DNA of 64,000 bases from an uncultured Pelagibacteraceae bacterium (GTDB lineage Bacteria; Pseudomonadota; Alphaproteobacteria; Pelagibacterales; Pelagibacteraceae), in NCBI GenBank assembly GCA_902604245.1, contig CACKXQ010000003.1:26145-90144 (forward strand), given 5' to 3'. This document shows positions 8,848 through 17,817 of this stretch, piece after piece (position 1 is the stretch's first letter; each line of letters begins with the position of its first letter). The notes under the pieces were generated by a model. It had not been told where the DNA came from. It did not search any database and saw nothing but the letters and a program-made list of their open reading frames with translations. The position numbers and the translations under genes were made by a program.

Positions 8848-10107
8848 ATGAGTGATACACTTTCAAAAATAGAGAAAAGAACTGCATATATATTAATATT
8901 ACCTGCAGTTTTCCTTGTTTTTTCAATTATCTTATTTCCAATATTTGCAAATGTATGGATAAGTTTTAAAGAGGTTGGTCTAAAAGATATCAGGATCCCT
9001 GAACCTAGAGCAAAAAAAATTGTAAAATCCATTAAAGATAATCCAGATCAATTAAAGGTTATTTATAAACTTAGAAATAGTTCATTAATTTTAGAAATAA
9101 GAGATGTTAAATTTCAAGATAAATTACCTAAAAATATCAAACCTATAAATTTAGATGAAAGATGTAGTTTCAAATCAAATAAAATTTATTGTGAATTTGG
9201 AAATTGGAAAGCTAAATACAAGGAAAATTTTCAAATATTATTACAAAGCTCTGATGGCAAACAAATAAACAAAAAAGATTTAAAAACTATTAAACCAAAA
9301 TTAACAGGTAAATCAGACAATATTCTATTAAATACTAATTTTACATTAAAAAATTTTAAAAAGGTATTTTTTCAAAATGAATTTTTTGATTTATTATCAA
9401 CTACTTTTTATTATACTTTTTTTGGCACTATCGGTTCAATTGTATTTGGAATACTCACAGCACAACTTGTGAACCAGAAGTTTTTTGGAAGAACATTTAT
9501 GAGAAGTGTTTTACTATTTCCGTATGTAGGTCCTGTTGTTGCTTTAGCATATACATGGGAGTTATTGCTAGATCCTTACAGTGGAACTTTAAACAATCTT
9601 CTTATGAATTTTCAAGTTATCCAGGAACCCTTAAATTTATTAGGTCAAAAATATTTAACTATAAATTTTTTTGGTTTTGACCTTAAATTAAGATTAGCGT
9701 TAACAACTGTAATAATTTTTGAAATTTGGAGATACTTCCCTTTAGCTTTCTTATTTATATTAGCTCGACTGCAAGCAGTACCTAAAGAATTATATGAAGC
9801 AGCTGATGTGGACGGCGCTGGTCCTTTACAAAAATTTACTAATATCACTCTTCCTCAAATAACAGCTGTCATATCCATTCTCTTTATGATTAGGTTTATT
9901 TGGAACTTTAATAAATTTGAGGATATTTTTTTGTTAACAGGAGGTGCCTCCGGAACTAGAACCTTGCCAATTAATGTTTATGAGCAAGGATTTACTATTT
10001 CCGATATTGGTATGGGTTCAGCAGTATCAATTGTAATAGTCGCTTTGCTGCTATTATTTATGTTCGTTTACTTTAAATTAATAGGCAAGAGGGCCGATGA
10101 AAACTAA
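8848..10107 (+). CDS. ABC sugar transporter permease (MalF/UgpA type) with a large soluble insertion after TM1
   Basis: EAA loop ELYEAADVDGAGPLQKFTNITLP; TM segments; about 100-residue hydrophilic region after TM1. Confidence 0.9.
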   Translation: MSDTLSKIEKRTAYILILPAVFLVFSIILFPIFANVWISFKEVGLKDIRIPEPRAKKIVKSIKDNPDQLKVIYKLRNSSLILEIRDVKFQDKLPKNIKPINLDERCSFKSNKIYCEFGNWKAKYKENFQILLQSSDGKQINKKDLKTIKPKLTGKSDNILLNTNFTLKNFKKVFFQNEFFDLLSTTFYYTFFGTIGSIVFGILTAQLVNQKFFGRTFMRSVLLFPYVGPVVALAYTWELLLDPYSGTLNNLLMNFQVIQEPLNLLGQKYLTINFFGFDLKLRLALTTVIIFEIWRYFPLAFLFILARLQAVPKELYEAADVDGAGPLQKFTNITLPQITAVISILFMIRFIWNFNKFEDIFLLTGGASGTRTLPINVYEQGFTISDIGMGSAVSIVIVALLLLFMFVYFKLIGKRADEN

Positions 10108-11290
10108 AAGTTTAATATACTACGCATTAATATCCTCTATATTTTTGTTTTCTTTGGTCTCTATTTGGAAAATTTTAGTAACTTTGCAAGGAGTTGAGTT
10201 AAAAAATTTTAATTTTGTAATAATTATTACTTCAGGTATCGCTATTAGTCTTTTAAATTTACTTATAGGAGAAAAGTTAAATTATTTAATAAAATCAACT
10301 TTTTTTGCACTTATATTTACTTTTGTTGATGGATACATCGTTCAGGTAATGCCCATTTGGTACAACATTGGAATATTTGCAATTTTGATATTTTTTTCAT
10401 TTAAAATTAATAAGTATAATCAAAAATACTTAGCATCTGAGCATTCCTCACAAATAGTAGTATTTGATTTTTTAACACTTTTTGGAATTGTTTTATTCTC
10501 ATTTGTTATTTTATTTCCATTTTATATGATGTTGATAACAAGCTTTAAAACTCAAGCTGCTTTGTTAATTAATCCTTTAGATTTTAGTATTAATTTTAAT
10601 CAAGACTTTAAGGAATTATTTAAGTCATACTTTGTAATATTTGATACTTACAAATTTGGTAGATACATACTAATAAGTACATTTGTTTCGGTAGGTACAG
10701 TGATAGTTACTTTAGTATTTGCAATACCAGCTGCTTATGCAGTAGCAAGGTTAAATTTCTTTGGGAAAAATTTTCTGTCAACTTCAATTTTAATTATTTA
10801 TATGTTTCCTGCTATAGTATTAGTTATTCCTTTATATACTGTTTTTAGTCAACTAGGGTTAAGGAACTCGGTGGGTGGATTATTAATTGTTTACACAGCA
10901 ACTACTTTGCCAGTTGCAATTTATATGTTACAAGGTTACTTTAAAAGTATTCCCAAAGAACTAGAAGAAGCAGCAATCATGGATAAATTAAACTGGTTTG
11001 GCATAATTATAAAAATAATTTTACCATTAAGTATACCCGCAATCTCTTCAGTTGCTTTATACGTCTTTATGATAGCTTGGAATGAGTTTTTATTTTCATT
11101 AATGTTCTTGGATAATCCAAACTCATTTACCTTATCAAGGGCAATACAATATCTTAGTGGTGATGCTGAAACACCAAGACAATATCTAATGGCTGGGTCA
11201 GTAGTTGTTACAATACCTGTTTTGTTAATTTTTGTATACTTTGAAAAATATTTAGTGAGTGGTCTTACTGCAGGAAGTGTAAAGGGTTAA
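10097..11290 (+). CDS. ABC sugar transporter permease (MalG/UgpE type) with extra N-terminal TM segments
   Basis: EAA loop ELEEAAIMDKLNWFGIIIKIILPLSIP; overlaps the preceding gene by 11 bp. Confidence 0.9.
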   Translation: MKTKSLIYYALISSIFLFSLVSIWKILVTLQGVELKNFNFVIIITSGIAISLLNLLIGEKLNYLIKSTFFALIFTFVDGYIVQVMPIWYNIGIFAILIFFSFKINKYNQKYLASEHSSQIVVFDFLTLFGIVLFSFVILFPFYMMLITSFKTQAALLINPLDFSINFNQDFKELFKSYFVIFDTYKFGRYILISTFVSVGTVIVTLVFAIPAAYAVARLNFFGKNFLSTSILIIYMFPAIVLVIPLYTVFSQLGLRNSVGGLLIVYTATTLPVAIYMLQGYFKSIPKELEEAAIMDKLNWFGIIIKIILPLSIPAISSVALYVFMIAWNEFLFSLMFLDNPNSFTLSRAIQYLSGDAETPRQYLMAGSVVVTIPVLLIFVYFEKYLVSGLTAGSVKG

Positions 11291-12558
11291 TGGAAGATTT
11301 TATCAAATCAGCTAAGAAAGTTTTATTAGGTAATAAAAAAAAAGGATACACATTACCAACCAATAACAAATTGTACCCAGCGCAATGGAATTGGGACTCA
11401 GGTTTCATTGCTTTAGGATATTCGCATTTTAAACTTAAATATGCTCTAGATGAAATAAAGACATTAATAAGAGGTCAATGGAAAGATGGAATGATACCTC
11501 ACATTTTGTTTCACGATTTAAATACCAATTATTATCCAAACCATTCTGTTTGGGCATGTGGAAATAAAATACATTCATCTGGTATTACTCAACCACCAAT
11601 TCTTGCAATAATTTTAAAACTAATTTTAGATAAAAAAAGAATTAATAAAAAAGATAAACCCGAAATAAAAAAAATAATTAAGGGAATATTAAAATACCAC
11701 AAATGGTTTATTAAATTTAGAGACCCAAACAATACTGGATTAGTCTCAATTTTGCACCCTTGGGAAAGTGGCTACGATAATTCACCATTGTGGGATGACC
11801 CTTTGAGTAAAGTAAAAGTTCCAAAAAACCTTAAATACAAAAGGGGAGATAACAAAGTTGTTAATCCTGAGTATAGGCCATTAGATATTGATTATGATAG
11901 ATACGTAACTATCAAAAATCATTTGAGAAAAAATAATTATAATCCAAAAAAACTTTATAAAGTGTCGTTATTCAATGTGGTTGATGTAGGTTTTAACTCT
12001 ATATTTTTACGTGCAAATAAAGACCTTCTTAAATTATTAAATACATTCAATTTGCAAAGTACTGAATTAGAGTCTTATATATCAGGATCTGAAAATAAAA
12101 TTGTAAAATTATATAATAAGAAAAAAAATATTTTTTTCAACATCGATTTAAGAAATAAAAAAAAAATAAACATTCCATCAATCACTCATTATTTCATTTT
12201 ATTTGCAGATTTAAAAAACAAAGTATTAAATAACCAAATCATTAAAAACTTAAAAAAACATAGTTCCAAAGAAAAATATTTATTATCAAGTGTAAAATCA
12301 AATCACCAAAAATTTGAAGAGAAAAGATATTGGAGAGGCCCAGTATGGATTAATTGTAATTGGATAATATATCAAGGATTAAAAAATAAGAATATTAAAT
12401 TTGCTAAACAAATTAAAAGAAAAACTATTAATTTAGTAAAGCAAAAAGGGTTTAATGAATATTTTAGTTGCAAAACCGGTAAAGGGTTTGGTGCTACAAA
12501 TTTTTCTTGGACTGCTGCATTATTTTTAGACTTAATACTAGAAAATAAAAATGACTAA
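11290..12558 (+). CDS. GH63/trehalase-like (alpha/alpha)6 glycoside hydrolase, possibly a glucosylglycerate/glucosylglycerol-type hydrolase
   Basis: YPAQWNWDSGFIALGYSHF, GQWKDGMIPHI, HPWESGYDNSPLWDDPL, RYWRGPVWINCNWIIYQGL. Confidence 0.75.
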   Translation: MEDFIKSAKKVLLGNKKKGYTLPTNNKLYPAQWNWDSGFIALGYSHFKLKYALDEIKTLIRGQWKDGMIPHILFHDLNTNYYPNHSVWACGNKIHSSGITQPPILAIILKLILDKKRINKKDKPEIKKIIKGILKYHKWFIKFRDPNNTGLVSILHPWESGYDNSPLWDDPLSKVKVPKNLKYKRGDNKVVNPEYRPLDIDYDRYVTIKNHLRKNNYNPKKLYKVSLFNVVDVGFNSIFLRANKDLLKLLNTFNLQSTELESYISGSENKIVKLYNKKKNIFFNIDLRNKKKINIPSITHYFILFADLKNKVLNNQIIKNLKKHSSKEKYLLSSVKSNHQKFEEKRYWRGPVWINCNWIIYQGLKNKNIKFAKQIKRKTINLVKQKGFNEYFSCKTGKGFGATNFSWTAALFLDLILENKND

Positions 12559-13708
12559 TTATAATTGGAATTACCCTACAACTGTTTGGGTAGGCAAAAA
12601 TAGAGCTAAGGATCTAGAAAAGGCTTGTGTTGAAATTAAAACTTTAAAACCATTATTAGTAACAGATAAAGACTTAATCAATTTAGAATTTTTAAAAGAT
12701 TTAGTAAATGATTTAGAAAAGAAATTTAAATTATCTACTTTTTCTAATTTCTCAGGAAACCCATCAGGAGAGAATGTCGATGAAGGTGTTGAAGTTTTCA
12801 AAAAAAATAGTTGCGATAGTGTAGTAGCTATTGGAGGTGGAAGTGCATTAGACGTCGGCAAAGCCATAGCTTTTATGTCTGGACAATCAAGACCTATTTG
12901 GGATTTTGAGGATATTGGTGATTATTGGAAAAGGGCAGATGAAAAAAATATCTCTCCAATAATTGCAATTCCAACAACTGCTGGAACTGGTTCAGAAACT
13001 GGCAGAGCATCTGCAATAATTAATTCCAGAACTGGAATAAAAAAAATTATTTTCCACCCAAAATTTTTACCATCTATTGTAATATTAGACCCAGTTCTTA
13101 CTAAAGATCTTTCTCCCCGTTTAACAGGAGCGACAGGAATGGATGCATTAGCTCACAATTTAGAGGCATTTTGTGCACCTGGCTTTCACCCAATGGCTGA
13201 TGGAATAGCAATTGAGGGAATGAGATTAATAAAAAAATCCCTTTTGAAAGCTGTTAAAGATGGAAGTGATCTAGATGCTAGATCAGATTTGTTAGCAGCA
13301 GCAAGTATGGGATCTACTGCATTTCAAAAAGGCTTAGGAGCTATTCATTCACTAAGTCACCCACTTAATGCACAATTTAATCTACATCACGGATTGTCTA
13401 ATGCAATATTTATGCCATATGTTTTAAGTTTTAATAAAAAAAATATTGAGGAAAAAATTATTTCTATTTGTGATTACCTTAACTTAAGTAAAAGTTTTGA
13501 TGCTTTTCTTGAATGGATATTAGAGCTAAGAAAACAATTAAATATCCCACACAAACTATCAGATGTAATAGAAATAAATAAAATGAATTTAGATGATTTA
13601 TCAAAGATGGCTCTTCATGATCCATCAACATCTTCAAATCCAATAAAATTGACTGTAAATGATATGAAAGTTATGTATGAACATAGTATTTCAGGTAAAT
13701 TATTTTGA
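12551..13708 (+). CDS. Iron-containing (type III) alcohol dehydrogenase
   Basis: AIGGGSALDVGKAIA, TAGTGSETG, GMDALAHNLEAFCAPGFHPMADG, AIHSLSHPL metal-binding His motif. Confidence 0.92.
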   Translation: MTNYNWNYPTTVWVGKNRAKDLEKACVEIKTLKPLLVTDKDLINLEFLKDLVNDLEKKFKLSTFSNFSGNPSGENVDEGVEVFKKNSCDSVVAIGGGSALDVGKAIAFMSGQSRPIWDFEDIGDYWKRADEKNISPIIAIPTTAGTGSETGRASAIINSRTGIKKIIFHPKFLPSIVILDPVLTKDLSPRLTGATGMDALAHNLEAFCAPGFHPMADGIAIEGMRLIKKSLLKAVKDGSDLDARSDLLAAASMGSTAFQKGLGAIHSLSHPLNAQFNLHHGLSNAIFMPYVLSFNKKNIEEKIISICDYLNLSKSFDAFLEWILELRKQLNIPHKLSDVIEINKMNLDDLSKMALHDPSTSSNPIKLTVNDMKVMYEHSISGKLF

Positions 13709-14493
13709 TGAAAAAAATATTAATAGTTGAGGGAAACTTAAGAGAAGAGAATCAGAGTTTTACCGATGGTGGGATTAAAACACACACAGAAAGTCTAAAA
13801 GATAGCATAGCCTATTTTACCGATAAAATTGAAATAGATGTTGTAAACCCCTCATCCGATAAAAATATTTCAGAAAAAGTAACAGATCTCGATAAATATG
13901 ATGGACTAATATGGGGAGGAAGTAGTCTAAATATTTACAATGACACCATTGAAATAAGAAGACAGATCGAATTTATGAGAGAGTGTCAAAAAAAAATTAA
14001 AAAAATATTAGCTATCTGCTGGGGACTTCAGGTTGCTGTTACGGTAGCAGGAGGTCAAGTAAAAAGATGTACCAACGGATCTCACAGAGGTATAGCCCTA
14101 AATATTGAAATAAATAATGAGGGATTACAACATCCAATATATAAAAATAAAGGTAAAATTTTTAATACACCCGCTTTTAATTTTGATGAAGTTGTAACAT
14201 TGCCAAAAAATTCAAAATTGCTAGCCTCAAATCCTATAAATAAAGTTATGGGAGTAAATTTTCAGTCTGTAGTAAGTGATATATGGGGTATTCAATATCA
14301 TCCTGAAATAACTTACGATAAAATGATAAGCCTTATACATTTTAGAAAAGAACGTCTTTTAAACAATAATGCTTTTGTTGATGAGCAAGAGATAAATAAT
14401 CATGTAAGAATGATTGCGGAAGAAAATAAGATTACAAATAAAGATCTTAGAATGCGTGAACTTGAAAACTGGCTTAATTATCTTTTAAAATAG
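13705..14493 (+). CDS. Class I glutamine amidotransferase-like protein
   Basis: AICWGLQVA nucleophile elbow, [12 protein letters not shown] catalytic His/Glu. Confidence 0.87.
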   Translation: MMKKILIVEGNLREENQSFTDGGIKTHTESLKDSIAYFTDKIEIDVVNPSSDKNISEKVTDLDKYDGLIWGGSSLNIYNDTIEIRRQIEFMRECQKKIKKILAICWGLQVAVTVAGGQVKRCTNGSHRGIALNIEINNEGLQHPIYKNKGKIFNTPAFNFDEVVTLPKNSKLLASNPINKVMGVNFQSVVSDIWGIQYHPEITYDKMISLIHFRKERLLNNNAFVDEQEINNHVRMIAEENKITNKDLRMRELENWLNYLLK

Positions 14494-16161
14494 ACCTTCT
14501 GTTTCACCTTTTTTATTAATACGAATTGAGTCCGCAGCTGGCACTTTTGGTAATCCTGGCATTGTCATTATTGCACCGCATACAACAACGATAAATTCTG
14601 CTCCTGATGATAGTCTTACTTCTCTTATTGGTAATACATGACCTGAAGGTGCTCCCTTTAGATTTGGGTCAGTGGAAAAACTATATTGAGTTTTTGCAAT
14701 ACAAATTGGTAATGATTGGTAACCTCTTTCTTCAAAAGCTTTTAATTGGTCTCTTATTTTAGTATCTGCAACTACTTCGCTTGCTCTATAAAGTTCCTTG
14801 GCAATTATTTCTATTTTTTTAAATAATGAACTTTTATCATCATATAAAAATTTAAAATCACTATCATTTTCACATAGTTCAACTACATCATTTGCTAAAT
14901 TAGTTGCACCTTCTCCACCTTTTTCCCAATGCTTTGATATAGAGGCTTTAATATCCTTTTCTTCACAAAACTGGGTAACTTCATCAATTTCTTTATCAGT
15001 ATCTAAAACAAAGTGGTTTATAGCTACTGTTACAGGTAAGCCAAATTTTTGAATATTTTCTATATGTCTTTCTAAGTTAACCAATCCTTTTTTAACTGCA
15101 TCTACATTTTCATTTTTTAATTCATCTTTTTTAACTCCTCCATGCATTTTCAAAGCTCTTATAGTTGCAACAATCACAACACAACTTGGTTTTAATCCTG
15201 ATTTTCTACATTTAATATCTAAGAATTTTTCTGCTCCTAGGTCAGCTCCAAACCCTGCTTCTGTTACGACATAATCTGAGAGTTTTAATGCTGTCTTAGT
15301 TGCTAAAACAGAATTACATCCATGAGCAATATTTGCAAATGGTCCACCATGAATTATAGCAGGATTGTTTTCCAAGGTTTGTGTAACATTTGGTCTAATA
15401 GCGTCTTTTAACAATACAGTCATTGGACCCTGCGCGTTTAAATCTTTTGCATATATTGGTTTTTTGTCTCTAGTATAAGCAACAGTAATATTACCAATTC
15501 TATTTTCAAGATCATGCAAATCATTTGATAAACAAAAGATTGCCATTATTTCTGATGCAACAGTAATATCAAAACCATCTTCTCTTGGAAATCCATTTGC
15601 AACACCACCAAGATTAATATTTATAGATCTTAAAGCTCTATCATTCATGTCGAGAACTCTTTTCCAAACTATTCTTCTGACATCTATATTTAGTTTATTT
15701 CCCCAATATATGTGGTTATCTATTAGTGCAGATAAAAGATTATGTGCAGATGTAATTGCATGAAAATCTCCTGTGAAATGAAGATTTATTTGCTCCATAG
15801 GAACTACTTGAGCATAACCACCACCAGCAGCTCCACCTTTCATTCCAAAAGAAGGACCAAGACTTGGTTCTCTTAAACAAACAATAGATTTTTTACCTAT
15901 TTTGTTTAATCCATCTGACAATCCTACAGAAGTTGTTGTCTTTCCTTCCCCTGCCGGAGTAGGTGTAATTGCTGTTACTAGTATTAATTTTCCATCTTTT
16001 TTGTCTTTAAATTTTTCTAAGTATTCAAGTTTGATTTTAGCTATATATCTGCTTATTGGACTATATGCCTCAGTTTTGTCGGGTACTCCCACTCCATCCA
16101 AAATTTCTTGGATAGGTTTCATTTTTGCTTCTCTAGCTATTTCAATATCTGATTTTGACAT
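14485..16161 (-). CDS. fhs: Formate--tetrahydrofolate ligase
   Basis: [49 protein letters not shown]. Confidence 0.97.
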   Translation of the reverse strand: MSKSDIEIAREAKMKPIQEILDGVGVPDKTEAYSPISRYIAKIKLEYLEKFKDKKDGKLILVTAITPTPAGEGKTTTSVGLSDGLNKIGKKSIVCLREPSLGPSFGMKGGAAGGGYAQVVPMEQINLHFTGDFHAITSAHNLLSALIDNHIYWGNKLNIDVRRIVWKRVLDMNDRALRSININLGGVANGFPREDGFDITVASEIMAIFCLSNDLHDLENRIGNITVAYTRDKKPIYAKDLNAQGPMTVLLKDAIRPNVTQTLENNPAIIHGGPFANIAHGCNSVLATKTALKLSDYVVTEAGFGADLGAEKFLDIKCRKSGLKPSCVVIVATIRALKMHGGVKKDELKNENVDAVKKGLVNLERHIENIQKFGLPVTVAINHFVLDTDKEIDEVTQFCEEKDIKASISKHWEKGGEGATNLANDVVELCENDSDFKFLYDDKSSLFKKIEIIAKELYRASEVVADTKIRDQLKAFEERGYQSLPICIAKTQYSFSTDPNLKGAPSGHVLPIREVRLSSGAEFIVVVCGAIMTMPGLPKVPAADSIRINKKGETEGLF

Positions 16162-16290
16162 TTAGTTTAAAAATTTATAATTGTTTAATGTGCAAAATTT
16201 CTATACTTTTTTGGTTTGATTTTAAACATCTAAAAAATATATATATAAAAAATAAGAAAAAATTTATGTTTAATTGGATAAAATTATAAA

Positions 16291-17547
16291 ATGCAAAAAT
16301 ACTCAGTTTTTAGCCTCATTAAAAATGCATTCTCAGATCATCAGAATTGGGAAGTAGCATGGAAAGATCCAACTCCTAAAAAAGAATATGATGTGATTAT
16401 CATAGGTGGCGGAGGTCATGGTTTAGCAACTGCATACTACTTAGCTAAGGAGCACAATATTACAAATGTAGCTATCATTGAAAAAGGCTGGATAGGTGGA
16501 GGTAATGTTGGAAGAAACACAACAATAATTAGATCAAACTATATGCATGATGACAATGCTTTGTTCAGTGAATTTGGTATGGATTTGTGGAGAAAGATGA
16601 GTCAGGATTTGAATTACAATGTAATGTTTTCTCCAAGAGGAATAATTAATCTTGCCCATTCAGATGCACAAATGAATGCGTACTCTAGAAGAGGAAATTC
16701 AATGCGATTAAATGGAATTGATGCAGTTTTATTAAATAGGGAAGAGGTTAAAAAAAAAATTCCAATGGCAGATTTTTCTGACAATGTTCGATTTCCAATT
16801 TTTGGAGGTTTGATGCAACCAAGTGCTGGGACTGCTAGACACGATGCTGTTGCTTGGGGATACGCAAGACAAGCAGACTCAATGGGAGTTGACATAATTC
16901 AAAATTGTGAAGTTACAGGATTTGATGTTAATAATGGTAAAATAGTTGGTGTAAGAACTTCTAGAGGAGATATCAAAGCGAAAAAAGTTGGTTTGTGTGT
17001 TGCAGGTAGCACAAATATTTTAGCAGAAATGTTAAATATGACATTACCAATTGAAACTCATCTTCTTCAAGCATGTGTATCAGAACCTGTTAAACCTCTG
17101 CTTGACCATGTAGTTACATTTGGTGCAGGTCACTTTTATTGTAGTCAATCAGATAAAGGAGAGATGGTTATGGGTGGAGACTTGGACGGATACAATAGTT
17201 ACTCACAAAGAGGAAATTTACCAACACTCCAACACGTATTGACTGAAGGTATTGCAATGTTTCCATTTCTAAGCAAATTGAAAATGCTTAGAACTTGGGG
17301 TGGAATTATGGATATGTCAATGGACGGTTCACCAATTATTGATAAAACACATATTGATGGCTTATACTTAAATTGTGGCTGGTGTTATGGTGGATTCAAA
17401 GCTACTCCTGCTTCAGGTTGGACTTTTGCACATACAATTGCACAAGATAGAGTTCATGAATTAAACTCAGGTTACAGTTTAAATAGATTTAATACTGGTG
17501 ATTTAATTGATGAAAAAGGTCTTGGTACCAAAACTTGGATATCTTAA
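16291..17547 (+). CDS. soxB: Sarcosine oxidase subunit beta
   Basis: DVIIIGGGGHGLATAYYLA FAD motif, GGNVGRNTTIIRSNY; followed by soxD, soxA and soxG. Confidence 0.95.
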   Translation: MQKYSVFSLIKNAFSDHQNWEVAWKDPTPKKEYDVIIIGGGGHGLATAYYLAKEHNITNVAIIEKGWIGGGNVGRNTTIIRSNYMHDDNALFSEFGMDLWRKMSQDLNYNVMFSPRGIINLAHSDAQMNAYSRRGNSMRLNGIDAVLLNREEVKKKIPMADFSDNVRFPIFGGLMQPSAGTARHDAVAWGYARQADSMGVDIIQNCEVTGFDVNNGKIVGVRTSRGDIKAKKVGLCVAGSTNILAEMLNMTLPIETHLLQACVSEPVKPLLDHVVTFGAGHFYCSQSDKGEMVMGGDLDGYNSYSQRGNLPTLQHVLTEGIAMFPFLSKLKMLRTWGGIMDMSMDGSPIIDKTHIDGLYLNCGWCYGGFKATPASGWTFAHTIAQDRVHELNSGYSLNRFNTGDLIDEKGLGTKTWIS

Positions 17548-17817
17548 ATGCTCTATATATTCTGTCCACATTGTGGATCAAGATCACAGAATGAGTTTGC
17601 TTATGGCGGAGATGCAACAGTAAAACGACCAGAGCTTAACAAGGAAATTAGTGACCAAGAGTGGAATAATTTTGTTTATTTAAGAAAAAGTCCTAGAGGA
17701 AAACACCTAGAGTTATGGCACCATATATCTGGCTGCAGACAATGGATTAAAGTTGAAAGAGATACTTCAACGCACGAAATTTTTAAAACCTATAAAGCAG
17801 ATGAACTGACTGAATAA
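17548..17817 (+). CDS. soxD: Sarcosine oxidase subunit delta
   Basis: FCPHCGSRSQNEFAYGG, HISGCRQWI. Confidence 0.95.
   Translation: MLYIFCPHCGSRSQNEFAYGGDATVKRPELNKEISDQEWNNFVYLRKSPRGKHLELWHHISGCRQWIKVERDTSTHEIFKTYKADELTE

Noticed and set aside
16162-16290. Possible glycine- or folate-responsive riboswitch in the fhs/soxB divergent intergenic region
   Set aside because: 129 nt of very AT-rich sequence with no conserved riboswitch core or strong stems recognisable by eye.
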